A stretch of DNA of 64,000 nucleotides from Halothiobacillus neapolitanus c2 (GTDB lineage: Bacteria > Pseudomonadota > Gammaproteobacteria > Halothiobacillales > Halothiobacillaceae): positions 1,383,501 through 1,447,500 of the forward strand of contig NC_013422.1 in the NCBI RefSeq assembly GCF_000024765.1, read 5' to 3'. Positions within the stretch are counted from its first letter, which is position 1, and each line of letters begins with the position of its first letter. A program made the position numbers and the translations under genes. Below, piece after piece: positions 9,156-17,921 of this stretch. The notes beneath the pieces were generated by a model. It was not told the origin of the DNA, ran no database searches, and saw nothing but the letters and a program-made list of their open reading frames with translations.

Positions 9156-9332
9156 AGTGTACTGTTTTGCTCTTGGAGGTACTTTCAGAGCCGTCCGAAT
9201 GCGTCAGGACAAGGCGCCGTGCGCAGGCAATGGCCACACCCTTGGCAAGCACGGCAACGCCGTCATGGCGCATTCGGAGGACTCCCTTCGGGCGAGCCGC
9301 TGAATGTGCCTCCAAGAACGAAACAGTACACT
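9156..9332. repeat. MITE-like element, long imperfect inverted repeat
   Basis: The two ends, 9156-9182 and 9306-9332, are 27-base inverted repeats differing at three positions; both contain the core CCTCCAAGA and end in CAGTACACT or its complement. Inside them a second perfect 9-base pair, CCGAATGCG with CGCATTCGG, and a GC-rich GGCGCCGTGC/GCACGG pair nearly extend the palindrome to the centre. No transposase frame is inside and no target duplication is evident in the flanks. It sits 25 bases before the start codon of the broken GGDEF-EAL gene. It could be a non-autonomous mobile element or a large hairpin regulator. Confidence 0.65.
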
Positions 9333-9357
9333 AGTTGCCATCAGGAACTTGAAGCAT

Positions 9358-10983
9358 ATGGATTCAGCAGAAATATTAGCTTCGCTAAAGCATCCGGTTT
9401 TTGTTACGGATGCAAGCAAATCACTGCGCTACATCAACGAATGTGCGCGGCATATGCTTGGTCTTCCCCTATCCGGGCAACTGGTCATTGAAGATATCCT
9501 TCGGAAACTTTTGACCAAGGAAGGAGCGTCACTGAGCCGCGAAGCGCTTGCTATCATGGCCCCAATCCATGTCAGTCTGAAATCTGATGATCTCCTTCGA
9601 GTCGACGCCCTATTGAGTGCGCACACCCTGAGTGATCACTCGGTCTGCTATGAACTCAGCCTGATGCAAAACGGTTCGACCACGACGATCGACCCACTTA
9701 CCGGGTTGATGGACCGGGGACATATGCTTAAGCTCATCGGCGCAAGACGTCGTGAAGGCGTAGGCGCACTCATTCTGATCGATATTGATCGCCTGAAAAT
9801 CATCAATGACTTCCTGGGTTATGAAGCGGGAGATCATGTTATTCATGCTTTGGGGCACGCGCTGAGACAGCAGACACACGCATCTGTATGTCTCGCGCGC
9901 TGGAGTGGCCATGAATTCATGGCGTTGGTGCCAAAAAGTCTGATGGACCAAACCGCTCAATTAGCTGAGTCGTTCAACACTATTGCTCGCGAACTTCCAT
10001 TGGCCAAATCACTCAATTTACCGGGCGGGAAACTAAGTCTTAGCGTCGGTTATACCCAGTTTGGCACATCAAAGGTCGACAATCAGGACCCGCTGACCGA
10101 AGTCAACGCCGCAGTCTACGAAGCCAAGCGCGCGGGTCGAAATCGAGCTGTAGATGCTCATCAACTGACAAAGCCATCCATTTACATTACGGGCGGCGCC
10201 TTGGAAACAGCATTGCTCGAAGAGCGAATTGTTGTCGCGGTTCAGCCCATATTCGACTTGAAAACAGGCCAGATCGTTGCGGACGAATCACTTGCCAGAA
10301 TGATAACCAAAGAAGGAGACGTGATTGCGGCAGGCGAATTCATAACGGCTGCCGCCTCACTGCAACTGGCGCATAGAATTGATCAAAGCATCATCAAGCA
10401 AACGATCAACTATTGCGTTACCAGCCACTTTAGTGCGCCACGTGCCCATTTTGTCAACATTTCCGGAGATTTTCTCCACCACCCAGAGCTGATCGAAGAA
10501 ACCATTGTAACGGCGATGAACGCCTGCGCCTGCACCCACCCGGATTAGGCAAGCGCGCGCCAGACCAAACCGTTGGTGATTGAGATCACGGAACGCGAAT
10601 TGGTCGATGACACACTGGAAGCTCTTCGGGCCCTGCAACCGTTGATTGATTTCGGCTTGCGCTTGGCTTTAGATGATTTTGGTAGCGGCTACTCTTCTTA
10701 TCGTTATCTGCTTGACCTTCCGTTCAGTTTCCTGAAAGTTGAAGGGGAGTTGGTTCGGCACATCACCACCAACGACAAGGCTCGACGCATCGTCCAGCAT
10801 ATCCAGCACATGGCCCAGGATCTTGGACTGATTACCGTGGCAGAATTCATCACCGATCAGGCCACCGCAGACATGTTGGCAGACATAGGGTTGGACTGGG
10901 GCCAAGGCTTCCACTTGGGCAAACCGGAACTGTTACAGAAAAATCACCTGCTAAAAAGTTATAAAGAGTGGCACACGATCTGA
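9358..10983 (+). pseudogene. PAS-GGDEF-EAL protein interrupted by in-frame TAG
   Basis: One continuous reading frame of 541 codons is broken by a single TAG at codon 397 (10546-10548). Before it come an N-terminal PAS-like domain (ILASLKHPVFVTDA), a GGDEF domain whose signature reads SGHEF at about residues 183-187, and the first half of an EAL domain with ESL in place of EAL. After it, in the same frame, the EAL domain continues with EITEREL, DDFGSGYSSYRYL, FLKVEG and GLDWGQGFHLGKP. The cyclase signature is degenerate; the phosphodiesterase half keeps several metal-site residues. ATG 9358 is preferred over ATG 9304, which lies inside the inverted repeat. The truncated 396-residue protein would lack EAL active-site residues. 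A CAG-to-TAG change or a sequencing error are the simplest explanations. Confidence 0.85.
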
Positions 10984-11380
10984 TCGGCCATTAGATCAAC
11001 TTAAAAAATGAATTTCTATCTAAAGCCTGCCTTTCTGAGGTCAGTTCATACTCAAACCTGATTGCGGGAACTAGATGTTTATAAACAAACAACTTCTCGA
11101 ATAGATCACGATCTTTAGCTCAAAGCCGCACTTTGCACCTCATCTCCGATTCATTCTGAGGCCAGATGGGAGCACGAACCTCAATAGACAAATATCTTAA
11201 AATGATTGCATGTAGTTCGGTAGAGGAATATAAGGAGATAACGCTTCGAATGTCGTTTATGCAAAGAATAAAATTGAAAATTCCAATCACTAGAAAACGG
11301 CAATCAGGTTATTAAACAAAAAATGTTTCAGAAGCGTTCATGATAATTTAATAAATAAAACAGCGAGGACTAAATAAAGT
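10984..11380. other. AT-rich intergenic region upstream of the PilZ gene
   Basis: Nearly 400 bases with no supportable gene. The region is clearly more AT-rich than the flanking genes and contains a small palindrome TGTTTATAAACA at 11076-11087. A TATAAG hexamer near 11230 could be a -10 element but lacks a good -35 partner. The last part carries GCGAGGA upstream of the ATG at 11381, a plausible ribosome site for the PilZ gene. Confidence 0.5.
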
Positions 11381-11788
11381 ATGTCTCAAGAAGCAACATC
11401 ACCCAAAGAGCAGCGAAAATTCACACGTCTGGAATTGTCATTACCGGGCAGTCTTAAGCTCGAAAACAAAAAATATCGTGTGCGAATCCAAGATATTTCC
11501 CTCAAAGGTGCGCTGATTGAGCAAGAGCACGGTCAAAACGATGATTCGTCAAAACTTGACTTTCAAAAGAATTCTTCTGGACACCTAGTAATTTTAGCAG
11601 ACCCAGAAGACATTCCACTGTTAGAATTAGACGTTCAAATATTGCGTAATCAATCTGGCATGATTGGGTTGACTTGGCCTACTATAGATCTGGACAACCT
11701 AACGCAGTTACGTGAAATACTGATTGCCAATCTTGCAAATGAAGAGCTTATTGATCGTGACCTTATTGAACTATTCCATACTGACTAA
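11381..11788 (+). CDS. PilZ domain protein, predicted c-di-GMP receptor
   Basis: This is a 135-residue single-domain protein. The c-di-GMP-binding signature of PilZ is visible: RKFTRLELSL (an RxxxR-type element near residues 11-20) and QDISLKGALI (a D/NxSxxG element near 40-49), followed by predicted beta strands. Nothing else is fused to it, so it would act by binding a partner. It lies between the broken GGDEF-EAL gene and a GGDEF cyclase gene, which supports a role as local effector. Codon use is more AT-rich than in neighbours, as is the upstream spacer, which may indicate later acquisition. GAGGA about 12 bases before the ATG supports the start. Confidence 0.85.
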   Translation: MSQEATSPKEQRKFTRLELSLPGSLKLENKKYRVRIQDISLKGALIEQEHGQNDDSSKLDFQKNSSGHLVILADPEDIPLLELDVQILRNQSGMIGLTWPTIDLDNLTQLREILIANLANEELIDRDLIELFHTD

Positions 11789-11844
11789 ATACCTCAGGAC
11801 TTCAGGTATATGCCCATCCATGCCGTCAAAAGGAATTTGCAGCC

Positions 11845-12906
11845 ATGTTTGATTACACGCACGATCACGCACAATCTCAAGAGATCCTCCGTCTGGTTCT
11901 TATTGAATTAAATGCATTAAATCTGCCCCCAAACCCCATATTCTTCACCCTGTTCTACGAGCGTGCGCTCAAGCGAGATGCCAGTCTTAACAAAGACATA
12001 GATGATGCCATCAACAGCGATAAGGGACTTAGCGTTGATACTGCTCAGGAAATCTTCGACACGCATGTTTTGAACGGTGCGATCAAGGAAATGAGCAAAG
12101 CGCAAAGCGCACTGCTGCGCGTGATTCGAAACGTCATGATGCAAATGCTCAACACAGGCAATGAGTTTTCGAACTATGCGTCATCCCTCGGTGACTTTGT
12201 GCGCAAAATTGATAGGACGGATTCGGTACAGGATATTCGGATGCTCACTGCCGAGGTGATCGAAGATTCACGCCAACTTGAGCGCACGTCTAAAGAAACA
12301 TCATCGCAATTGAACGATGCCGGAGAGCAGATTACCCGCCTGAAAGAAGAACTCGAAGCAGCCAGAAGGGATGCACGCACCGACCCGCTGACCGGTCTGG
12401 CAAATCGCCGCGGTCTCAATGAACTGCTGCTGCAACGCATCAATCTGTTCTTGCAGGAAAAGACTCCTTTTTGCGTGATTCTGGCAGACATCGACCACTT
12501 CAAACGCATCAATGACTCGTATGGTCATCTGGTTGGCGACAAGATATTGCGCTTCGTGGCACGCACCTTGATGGCCAACATCAAGGGTCAGGACAGCGTC
12601 ATCCGCTTCGGTGGTGAGGAATTTGCGATCGTTCTGCCCTATACGCAATACGATGGGGGGATTATCGTTGCTCAACATCTGAGACAGAAAATTGCTTCAT
12701 CGCGACTCCGACTGGCCGAAAGCGGGCGTGATCTCGGCGGACTCACCATCTCCCTCGGAGTGGCAGCCGTTCATACGGATGACACCCCCGATTCACTCTT
12801 GCGCCGCGCGGACGATGCCTTGCTCAAAGCCAAGGCAGAGGGTCGTGATCGCGTGGTGGGCTTGCCTTCTGAAAAACCCACGGGCGACGTAACTGAAATG
12901 CTTTGA
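11845..12906 (+). CDS. diguanylate cyclase (GGDEF)
   Basis: This 353-residue protein probably makes c-di-GMP from two GTP. Residues 1-130 are a helical region of unknown function without membrane segments, and about 150-185 is a coiled coil (SSQLNDAGEQITRLKEELEAARRDAR). The GGDEF domain then begins with DPLTGLANRRGL and carries the active signature GGEEF at 256-260, with metal ligands in ILADIDHFKRIND. The position of the inhibitory I-site reads KGQD rather than RxxD, so product inhibition may be weak. AAGGA lies about ten bases before ATG 11845. Order after the PilZ gene, 56 bases apart, suggests co-transcription. Confidence 0.93.
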   Translation: MFDYTHDHAQSQEILRLVLIELNALNLPPNPIFFTLFYERALKRDASLNKDIDDAINSDKGLSVDTAQEIFDTHVLNGAIKEMSKAQSALLRVIRNVMMQMLNTGNEFSNYASSLGDFVRKIDRTDSVQDIRMLTAEVIEDSRQLERTSKETSSQLNDAGEQITRLKEELEAARRDARTDPLTGLANRRGLNELLLQRINLFLQEKTPFCVILADIDHFKRINDSYGHLVGDKILRFVARTLMANIKGQDSVIRFGGEEFAIVLPYTQYDGGIIVAQHLRQKIASSRLRLAESGRDLGGLTISLGVAAVHTDDTPDSLLRRADDALLKAKAEGRDRVVGLPSEKPTGDVTEML

Positions 12907-12990
12907 TACTCAGATACAGCACTCATTGAGCTGAATCCTGACCATGCTACTCGGTTGAATGAATTCAATTTGGGCGCATTATTCCCGATC

Positions 12991-13012
12991 CCCATACGAA
13001 TATTCGTATGGG
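12991..13012. repeat. perfect 22-bp palindrome
   Basis: The 22 bases from CCCATACGAAT to ATTCGTATGGG are perfectly self-complementary. It lies 84 bases after the cyclase stop and 50 bases before the PAS gene. No T-run follows on the plus strand, so it is not a typical intrinsic terminator. A DNA-binding protein site or RNA hairpin are possible. Confidence 0.6.
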
Positions 13013-13062
13013 CAAGGAATAAGGCTCAAGGATGAATTGCTTTTTCAACAGGTACGCATTAA

Positions 13063-13617
13063 ATGTTATCCATGGGATTCAATCCGTCCATCGACGTTAC
13101 ACAAGTAACCAATAAAGCCATAGAACTTGGTTCACATCGCGCACTGCAATCGAAGACCGATCTTCAGGGCATCATCACGCACGCAAGTCGCTCTTTAGCA
13201 GACATCTCCGGTTTTACCGTAGATGAGCTGATCGGCCAACCCCATAATATTTTGCGCCATCCGGCCATGCCCGACGCCGTTTACTACTTGATGTGGCAAA
13301 AAATCCGGATGGGTGAAGAGTTCTACGGCATCGTGAAAAATCGCTGCAAGAATGGCGACCATTACTGGGTAATGACACGCGTAGCGCCCGTCATCGAGAA
13401 TGGCGCTCCCGTAGGTTACACATCGGCCAGATTCACCCCACGCACCGAGCTCGTCCCCATGTGGGAAGAACTCTTCGCGAAGATGCGGGACGCCGAAAAC
13501 GGCAGTGGCTTCAATGACGAACGCCGTTTCAAGCCGGCACACGATATCTTGTGCAAACTGGTTCAACGAAAAGGCTATAACGATCTGAGCCAGCTTGTGT
13601 TATCTCAACGCGTCTAA
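13063..13617 (+). CDS. Aer-type PAS domain protein without a signalling domain
   Basis: The 184 residues contain one PAS domain of the Aer aerotaxis type: TDLQGIITHASRSLADISGF, then LIGQPHNILRHPAMPDAVYYLMWQKI and GIVKNRCKNGDHYWVMTRVAPV (about residues 28-125). In Aer this domain binds FAD and senses redox state. Here it is followed only by about 50 residues and no methyl-accepting, HAMP or kinase domain, so signal output must go through a partner. ATG 13063 is used; a second ATG at 13072 is possible. It follows the c-di-GMP genes and precedes the cyd region, which would suit redox input, but that is inference. Confidence 0.82.
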   Translation: MLSMGFNPSIDVTQVTNKAIELGSHRALQSKTDLQGIITHASRSLADISGFTVDELIGQPHNILRHPAMPDAVYYLMWQKIRMGEEFYGIVKNRCKNGDHYWVMTRVAPVIENGAPVGYTSARFTPRTELVPMWEELFAKMRDAENGSGFNDERRFKPAHDILCKLVQRKGYNDLSQLVLSQRV

Positions 13618-13769
13618 TTACTTCGAACAAAACATGCCCAAGATGGCGGTAGAGGGAATCGTTCGTCACGTAGAATCCATCCTCAAACCGCATCCGTGCT
13701 CAAAGATGGTCTGCACAAATGCAGTTTTTTCAGTTTAGGGTATAAATGCCCTTCCGCTTATTGAAGTAA

Positions 13770-13880
13770 GGGAAGCTCGAAAAACCCGTCATTCCCGCGT
13801 AGGCGGGAATCCAGCGCCTTGATTTTTCTGGGTTCCCGCTTTCGCGGGAACGACGAATCATGGGGTATTTCGAGGTGCCC
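13770..13880 (+). repeat. 111-bp intergenic repeat, copy 1
   Basis: This copy starts GGGAAGCTCGAAAAACCC and ends with the inverted form GGGTATTTCGAGGTGCCC; 15 of 18 end bases match. It contains two 20-base hairpins: ATTCCC-N8-GGGAAT at 13791-13810 and GTTCCC-N8-GGGAAC at 13832-13851. Copies of the same length lie at 30787-30897 and, inverted, at 40789-40899. The first hairpin has the form of the neisserial dRS3 repeat. Confidence 0.9.
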
Positions 13881-14046
13881 GTAAGTCATTCAAAATCGGG
13901 GGTCGGGCCAGACGTGAACACGAACGTTCGCCCGCTTTGCATCCAGCTGCTGCAAGCCCACCGATTTGAGCGGAACTGCACGAAACCCTGGTTGAACTCG
14001 TGCAGAGATTTTCAATGAACCTTCCGCAGGCGCTTAACGATGAGCC

Positions 14047-14052
14047 TATAAT
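14047..14052 (+). promoter_or_regulatory. possible -10 element for cydDC
   Basis: A perfect TATAAT hexamer lies 82 bases before the cydD start codon. No good TTGACA-like hexamer is found at 16-18 bases upstream, so this may need an activator or may be chance. Confidence 0.35.
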
Positions 14053-14134
14053 CCAAGGGGTGCAGACACGCGGTTAAGTCCAAACATGTTCGCGCTCGAC
14101 TAAAACACTCAACGCCTCGGAAATCATCAAACCC

Positions 14135-15907
14135 ATGGCCAATCCTGCCGCGATGCAAGACAAGGAACAGATCCGCCAACTGGATCGATGGCTAAGAAGT
14201 CAGGCAAAAACGGTAAAACGGCCCCTGAATACAGCCGTTCTGCTCGGCAGTGTGAATGGTTTTTTACTGATTGCCCAATGCTGGATGCTGGCTCAGGTGC
14301 TAAATGCAACTGCGATCGGCCACCAACCGATTACTGCAGTCTGGGGATATCTGGCAGGCATGATCGGACTTTTTCTGCTGCGAGCCGGGGTAAATTACGG
14401 TAGCCAGCGGTTCACCTTCGAAGCCGGTGCCCGCCTGCGCACCGAACTCAGAGCCAGTATCTTCGATCACATCCATGCACTCGGCCCGGCATGGAGTCGT
14501 GATCAACGCTCGGGAGCACGCGCAACCGAGGTAGTGGATGGCGTCGAAGCACTGGATAAATATTTCAGTCTTTATCTGCCACAAATGCAGCTCGCCATTA
14601 TTATTCCTGCGGCGATCCTGGTTTTTGTCTTCCCGTTCGATTGGATATCCGGACTGATTCTGTCCATCACGGCACCTTTGCTTCCCGTATTCATGATCAT
14701 CATCGGCAGTCAGACCGAAAAACTAAATCAGGCGCAGTGGCAAAGTTTGTCTCGCATGGGGGCACACTTTTTCGACATGATCGAGGGACTGACGACACTC
14801 AAGCTGTTTAATGCCGCCCAGCGTGAAGCCCGTTTTATCGGTCAGATCGCAGAAGACTACCGCCTGCAAACCATGAAGGTGTTGCGCGTCGCCTTTCTCT
14901 CTTCGATGGTGCTTGAATTTCTGGCTGCCATCAGCATCGCCATGGTGGCTGTTTATGTCGGCTTTCGATTGATGTACGGCGACATCCATTATCTCAACGG
15001 CATTTTCGTGCTCTTGCTTGCGCCGGAGTTCTATCTCCCCTTGCGCAGCATGGGAACGCAATTTCACGCGCGAATGGATGCACTGGGCGCCGTGGAGCCG
15101 ATTATTGAACTCTTGAATACGCAGCCATCCACCAAGCCGACTGGTGAAATTGAGCTGAAACCGGAACATGCGCCTCAGATTACCTTTTCCCATCTCGACT
15201 TTGCCTACCCAAATCGGGACGCAGTCATAAGTGGCCTTAACCTCGATTTACGAGCGGGCACGCACACGGCACTCATCGGCGCGAGTGGCGCGGGAAAATC
15301 GACAGTGGGTCAATTGCTGCTTGGTTTTTTAACACCCACTGATGGCAAAATCCTGATCAACGGCATGCCGCTCTCTAAGATTTCGCCACCTAGCTGGCAC
15401 AAACAGGTAGCCTGGTTACCGCAGAATCCAACACTGTTTCACGGCACCATCGAAGATAACATTGCGCTGAATCGTCGTTCGAGCGGTCACGATGATGCGT
15501 TGCATCAGGCTGCGCAAAATGCACAGGCACTCGACTTCATCAACCGCCTGCCAAACGGGTTCCAGACGATTGTCGGGGATCGGGGCCAAGGGCTTTCGGG
15601 CGGTGAAATACAACGCATTGCCTTGGCACGCGCATTTTACAAGGATGTGCCCGTTGTGCTGCTGGACGAACCTTCTGCCAGCCTTGACCCGGAAAGTGAG
15701 CGCCTGATCACGGATGCCATCGCCAGACTATCCTCAGGTAGAACCATGCTGACCATCGCGCACCGATTGACCACGATCGAGCGAAGCGATCAGATCGTGG
15801 TACTCGACGGCGGGAAAATCATCGAGCAAGGGACGCACGATGTTTTAATCCAGACGAATGGTGCCTATGCAGAACGCTACCGGCAATATCGGAGCGCCGG
15901 GCTATGA
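14135..15907 (+). CDS. cydD: heterodimeric ABC exporter subunit CydD
   Basis: CydDC exports glutathione and cysteine to the periplasm and is needed for assembly of cytochrome bd. The 590 residues comprise a six-helix ABC membrane domain (about 35-310) and a nucleotide-binding domain. The latter has Walker A GASGAGKST near 386, Q-loop QNPTLFHGTIEDNI, signature LSGGE near 488 and Walker B VVLLDEPSASLD near 508. The start is ATG 14135, with an alternative ATG at 14153. It overlaps cydC by four bases (ATGA), so the subunits are translationally coupled. The cydAB genes follow downstream, supporting the assignment over generic ABC exporters. Confidence 0.94.
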   Translation: MANPAAMQDKEQIRQLDRWLRSQAKTVKRPLNTAVLLGSVNGFLLIAQCWMLAQVLNATAIGHQPITAVWGYLAGMIGLFLLRAGVNYGSQRFTFEAGARLRTELRASIFDHIHALGPAWSRDQRSGARATEVVDGVEALDKYFSLYLPQMQLAIIIPAAILVFVFPFDWISGLILSITAPLLPVFMIIIGSQTEKLNQAQWQSLSRMGAHFFDMIEGLTTLKLFNAAQREARFIGQIAEDYRLQTMKVLRVAFLSSMVLEFLAAISIAMVAVYVGFRLMYGDIHYLNGIFVLLLAPEFYLPLRSMGTQFHARMDALGAVEPIIELLNTQPSTKPTGEIELKPEHAPQITFSHLDFAYPNRDAVISGLNLDLRAGTHTALIGASGAGKSTVGQLLLGFLTPTDGKILINGMPLSKISPPSWHKQVAWLPQNPTLFHGTIEDNIALNRRSSGHDDALHQAAQNAQALDFINRLPNGFQTIVGDRGQGLSGGEIQRIALARAFYKDVPVVLLDEPSASLDPESERLITDAIARLSSGRTMLTIAHRLTTIERSDQIVVLDGGKIIEQGTHDVLIQTNGAYAERYRQYRSAGL

Positions 15908-17592
15908 GTCGCGAACAAAAGCAAATACCAAAGCATAGTGAATGGCGCTGGCTTTATGAAATCAGTCGCCCGTATCTTGGCTGGATGATGGCTGGTGTTC
16001 TGCTTGCCACCACGGTTATTCTCGCCAATGTGGCTTTACTCTCCGTGTCCGGCTGGTTCATTACCGCCATGGCAATCAGCGGACTAACTGGCGCAGTCAT
16101 CAATTACTTCACGCCGGCAGCGGCCATCCGCGGTTTGGCAATTTTGCGTACCGTGGGCAGATATCTCGAACGATTGATCACCCATGAGGCCACATTCCGG
16201 CTCCTCGCCGGCTTGCGTCAATGGTTCTTCGAACGTTTGGAACCATTGGCACCGGCTCGCCTTCAGTATTATCAGGGCGGGGATTTGCTGAGCCGAATTC
16301 GTGCCGACATCGATAGCCTCGAAAATGCGTATTTGCGCATCGTTACCCCTACGCTTGCCGCCCTGCTCTCCACCGTGCTGATGGTTCTGTTCTTGTTGTG
16401 GTGGAGCCCTGCTATTGCACTGACAAACCTTATTGGCCTGATGATCGTCGGCTTGATTTTGCCTTGGTTGGCGCTGCATCTGGGCATGAACAGTGGTAAA
16501 CAGATTGTCGAGGCGCGTGCGGCCTTGCGTCAACGGACCAGCGAAACCGTGCGCGGTCTGGCCGAAATCACACTCTACGGCGATCCGCAACAACGCATCG
16601 ATACCATTCACAAGGAGAACAGCGCGCTGGTCGTGCCCCAGAGACAGCAAAACCGCATCGATGCCGGCAGTACGGCCCTGACAGGTCTATTCAGCCAACT
16701 GACCTGGCTCACCATGATTGTCATAGCCATAGGTCTTGTTCAGAACGGAATGCTTAACGGACCGGAACTGGTGATGCTGGCATTCTTCGGCATGGCCAGC
16801 TTTGAGGCAGTCGCCGCCTTGCCCATTGCCTTTCGCGCCCTCGGGGAAACACGCAGCGCCGCTGGCCGGATTTTGGATCTGGTCGATGCTGAACCTGAGG
16901 TGATCGAACCAATCGAACCTTCGGCCGCGCCACAGCGCTTCGACATACGATTCGACAAGGTGTGCCTCACCTACCCCGGAAACAAACAACCCGCGCTGCA
17001 CGATGTCAGCTTCCACCTTAAACAGGGACAGAAACTCGCCATCCGAGGTGCCAGTGGCTCCGGCAAAACCAGTTTGACCCAGCTAATACTCAAGTTCTGG
17101 GCACCCGACTCCGGTCAGATCAGCATTGGCGAGACAAATCTTTGTGATCTGAGTGGCGACAGTGTTCGAGCGCTCTGTGCTGTTGTCAGTCAGCACGTTC
17201 ATCTGTTCAACACGACCTTGGCTGCAAATTTATACCTCGCCAAACCTAATGCCACGCAGGAAGACCTGGTGAGTGCTTGCCGAGCAGCTTCGATCCTCGA
17301 CGATATCCTCGCCTTGCCTGAAGGTTTCAACACAGTAGTTGGTGAAGCCGCCGCTCGACTATCAGGCGGTCAAATCAGACGCATCAGCATCGCCCGAGCT
17401 TTATTGAAGGATGCGCCCATCGTGATTCTTGACGAACCCACAGAAGGCCTTGATGCCAAAACAGAACAGGCAGTCACGAAAGCATTGGCTTGGCTACTGC
17501 AGGATCGGACAGCGTTAATTATTTCTCATCGCCCCCAACTACTTACGCTCGCCGATCAGACAATCGTGCTGGATGCAGGAAGCATCATTTAA
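15904..17592 (+). CDS. cydC: heterodimeric ABC exporter subunit CydC
   Basis: The partner of CydD. Its 562 residues include a membrane domain with the CydC-typical SVSGWFITAMAISGL and AILRTVGRYLERLITHEATFRLL segments (about residues 38-105). The ATPase domain has Walker A GASGSGKTS near 380, signature LSGGQIRRISIARALL near 488 and Walker B IVILDEPTEGLD near 510. The D-loop and H-loop (SHRP) are present, so both sites of the heterodimer could be active. It starts within the cydD stop (ATGA). The stop is followed by a 329-base gap before cydA, so cydAB may have its own promoter. Confidence 0.94.
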   Translation: MSREQKQIPKHSEWRWLYEISRPYLGWMMAGVLLATTVILANVALLSVSGWFITAMAISGLTGAVINYFTPAAAIRGLAILRTVGRYLERLITHEATFRLLAGLRQWFFERLEPLAPARLQYYQGGDLLSRIRADIDSLENAYLRIVTPTLAALLSTVLMVLFLLWWSPAIALTNLIGLMIVGLILPWLALHLGMNSGKQIVEARAALRQRTSETVRGLAEITLYGDPQQRIDTIHKENSALVVPQRQQNRIDAGSTALTGLFSQLTWLTMIVIAIGLVQNGMLNGPELVMLAFFGMASFEAVAALPIAFRALGETRSAAGRILDLVDAEPEVIEPIEPSAAPQRFDIRFDKVCLTYPGNKQPALHDVSFHLKQGQKLAIRGASGSGKTSLTQLILKFWAPDSGQISIGETNLCDLSGDSVRALCAVVSQHVHLFNTTLAANLYLAKPNATQEDLVSACRAASILDDILALPEGFNTVVGEAAARLSGGQIRRISIARALLKDAPIVILDEPTEGLDAKTEQAVTKALAWLLQDRTALIISHRPQLLTLADQTIVLDAGSII

Positions 17593-17921
17593 TCTCAACA
17601 CTGACCGTCAATAGAACCTAATGGATGTTCTATACACAACAACAAGTTAATGAGAGTTTCAATAAAGGCCGAAATTATCATTAAAAACCATATGGTTAAA
17701 TTTTTAGATGAATCGCCTAATAAATTCTACAAATACTTAAAAAGTAATCTATCATAAGTTAATAAAACAGGGTTCACATCGCGACCATCGACAGCAGTGA
17801 CACCCTGAAAGAGCCTAAAAGAACCTAAAAAGAGCAAGGGTGGCGATTAGTCTCCACCGGACCATAAACCTTGTATTGAATGTGATCGCACTGACGATTT
17901 CACACAGTCGGGAGCATAAAA
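17593..17921. other. intergenic region between cydC and cydA
   Basis: The first half is AT-rich. Near 17811-17840 the motif CCTAAAAGA/CCTAAAAAGA occurs twice in tandem. A TGTGATCGCACTG stretch near 17881 resembles half-sites of CRP/FNR-type operators but has no correctly spaced partner. CGGGAGCA about ten bases before the cydA ATG is a plausible ribosome site. No terminator hairpin was recognised after cydC. Confidence 0.45.

Larger units (their letters stand above)
13618..14134. other. intergenic region between the PAS gene and cydD
   Basis: About 517 bases without a supportable gene. The middle holds copy 1 of the 111-bp two-hairpin repeat (13770-13880). The right part contains a small palindrome CGAACGTTCG near 13923 and, near its end, a TATAAT hexamer discussed separately as a possible cydD promoter element. 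Confidence 0.5.

Noticed and set aside
9019-9315. 98-codon minus-strand frame across the inverted-repeat element
   Set aside because: It is an open frame through the repeat and the end of the kinase gene, has no family match and no ribosome site.
17881-17915. Possible FNR or CRP site upstream of cydA
   Set aside because: Half-sites TGTGA and TCACA are present but spaced 14 bases apart rather than 6; a TTGA-ATC match has several mismatches.
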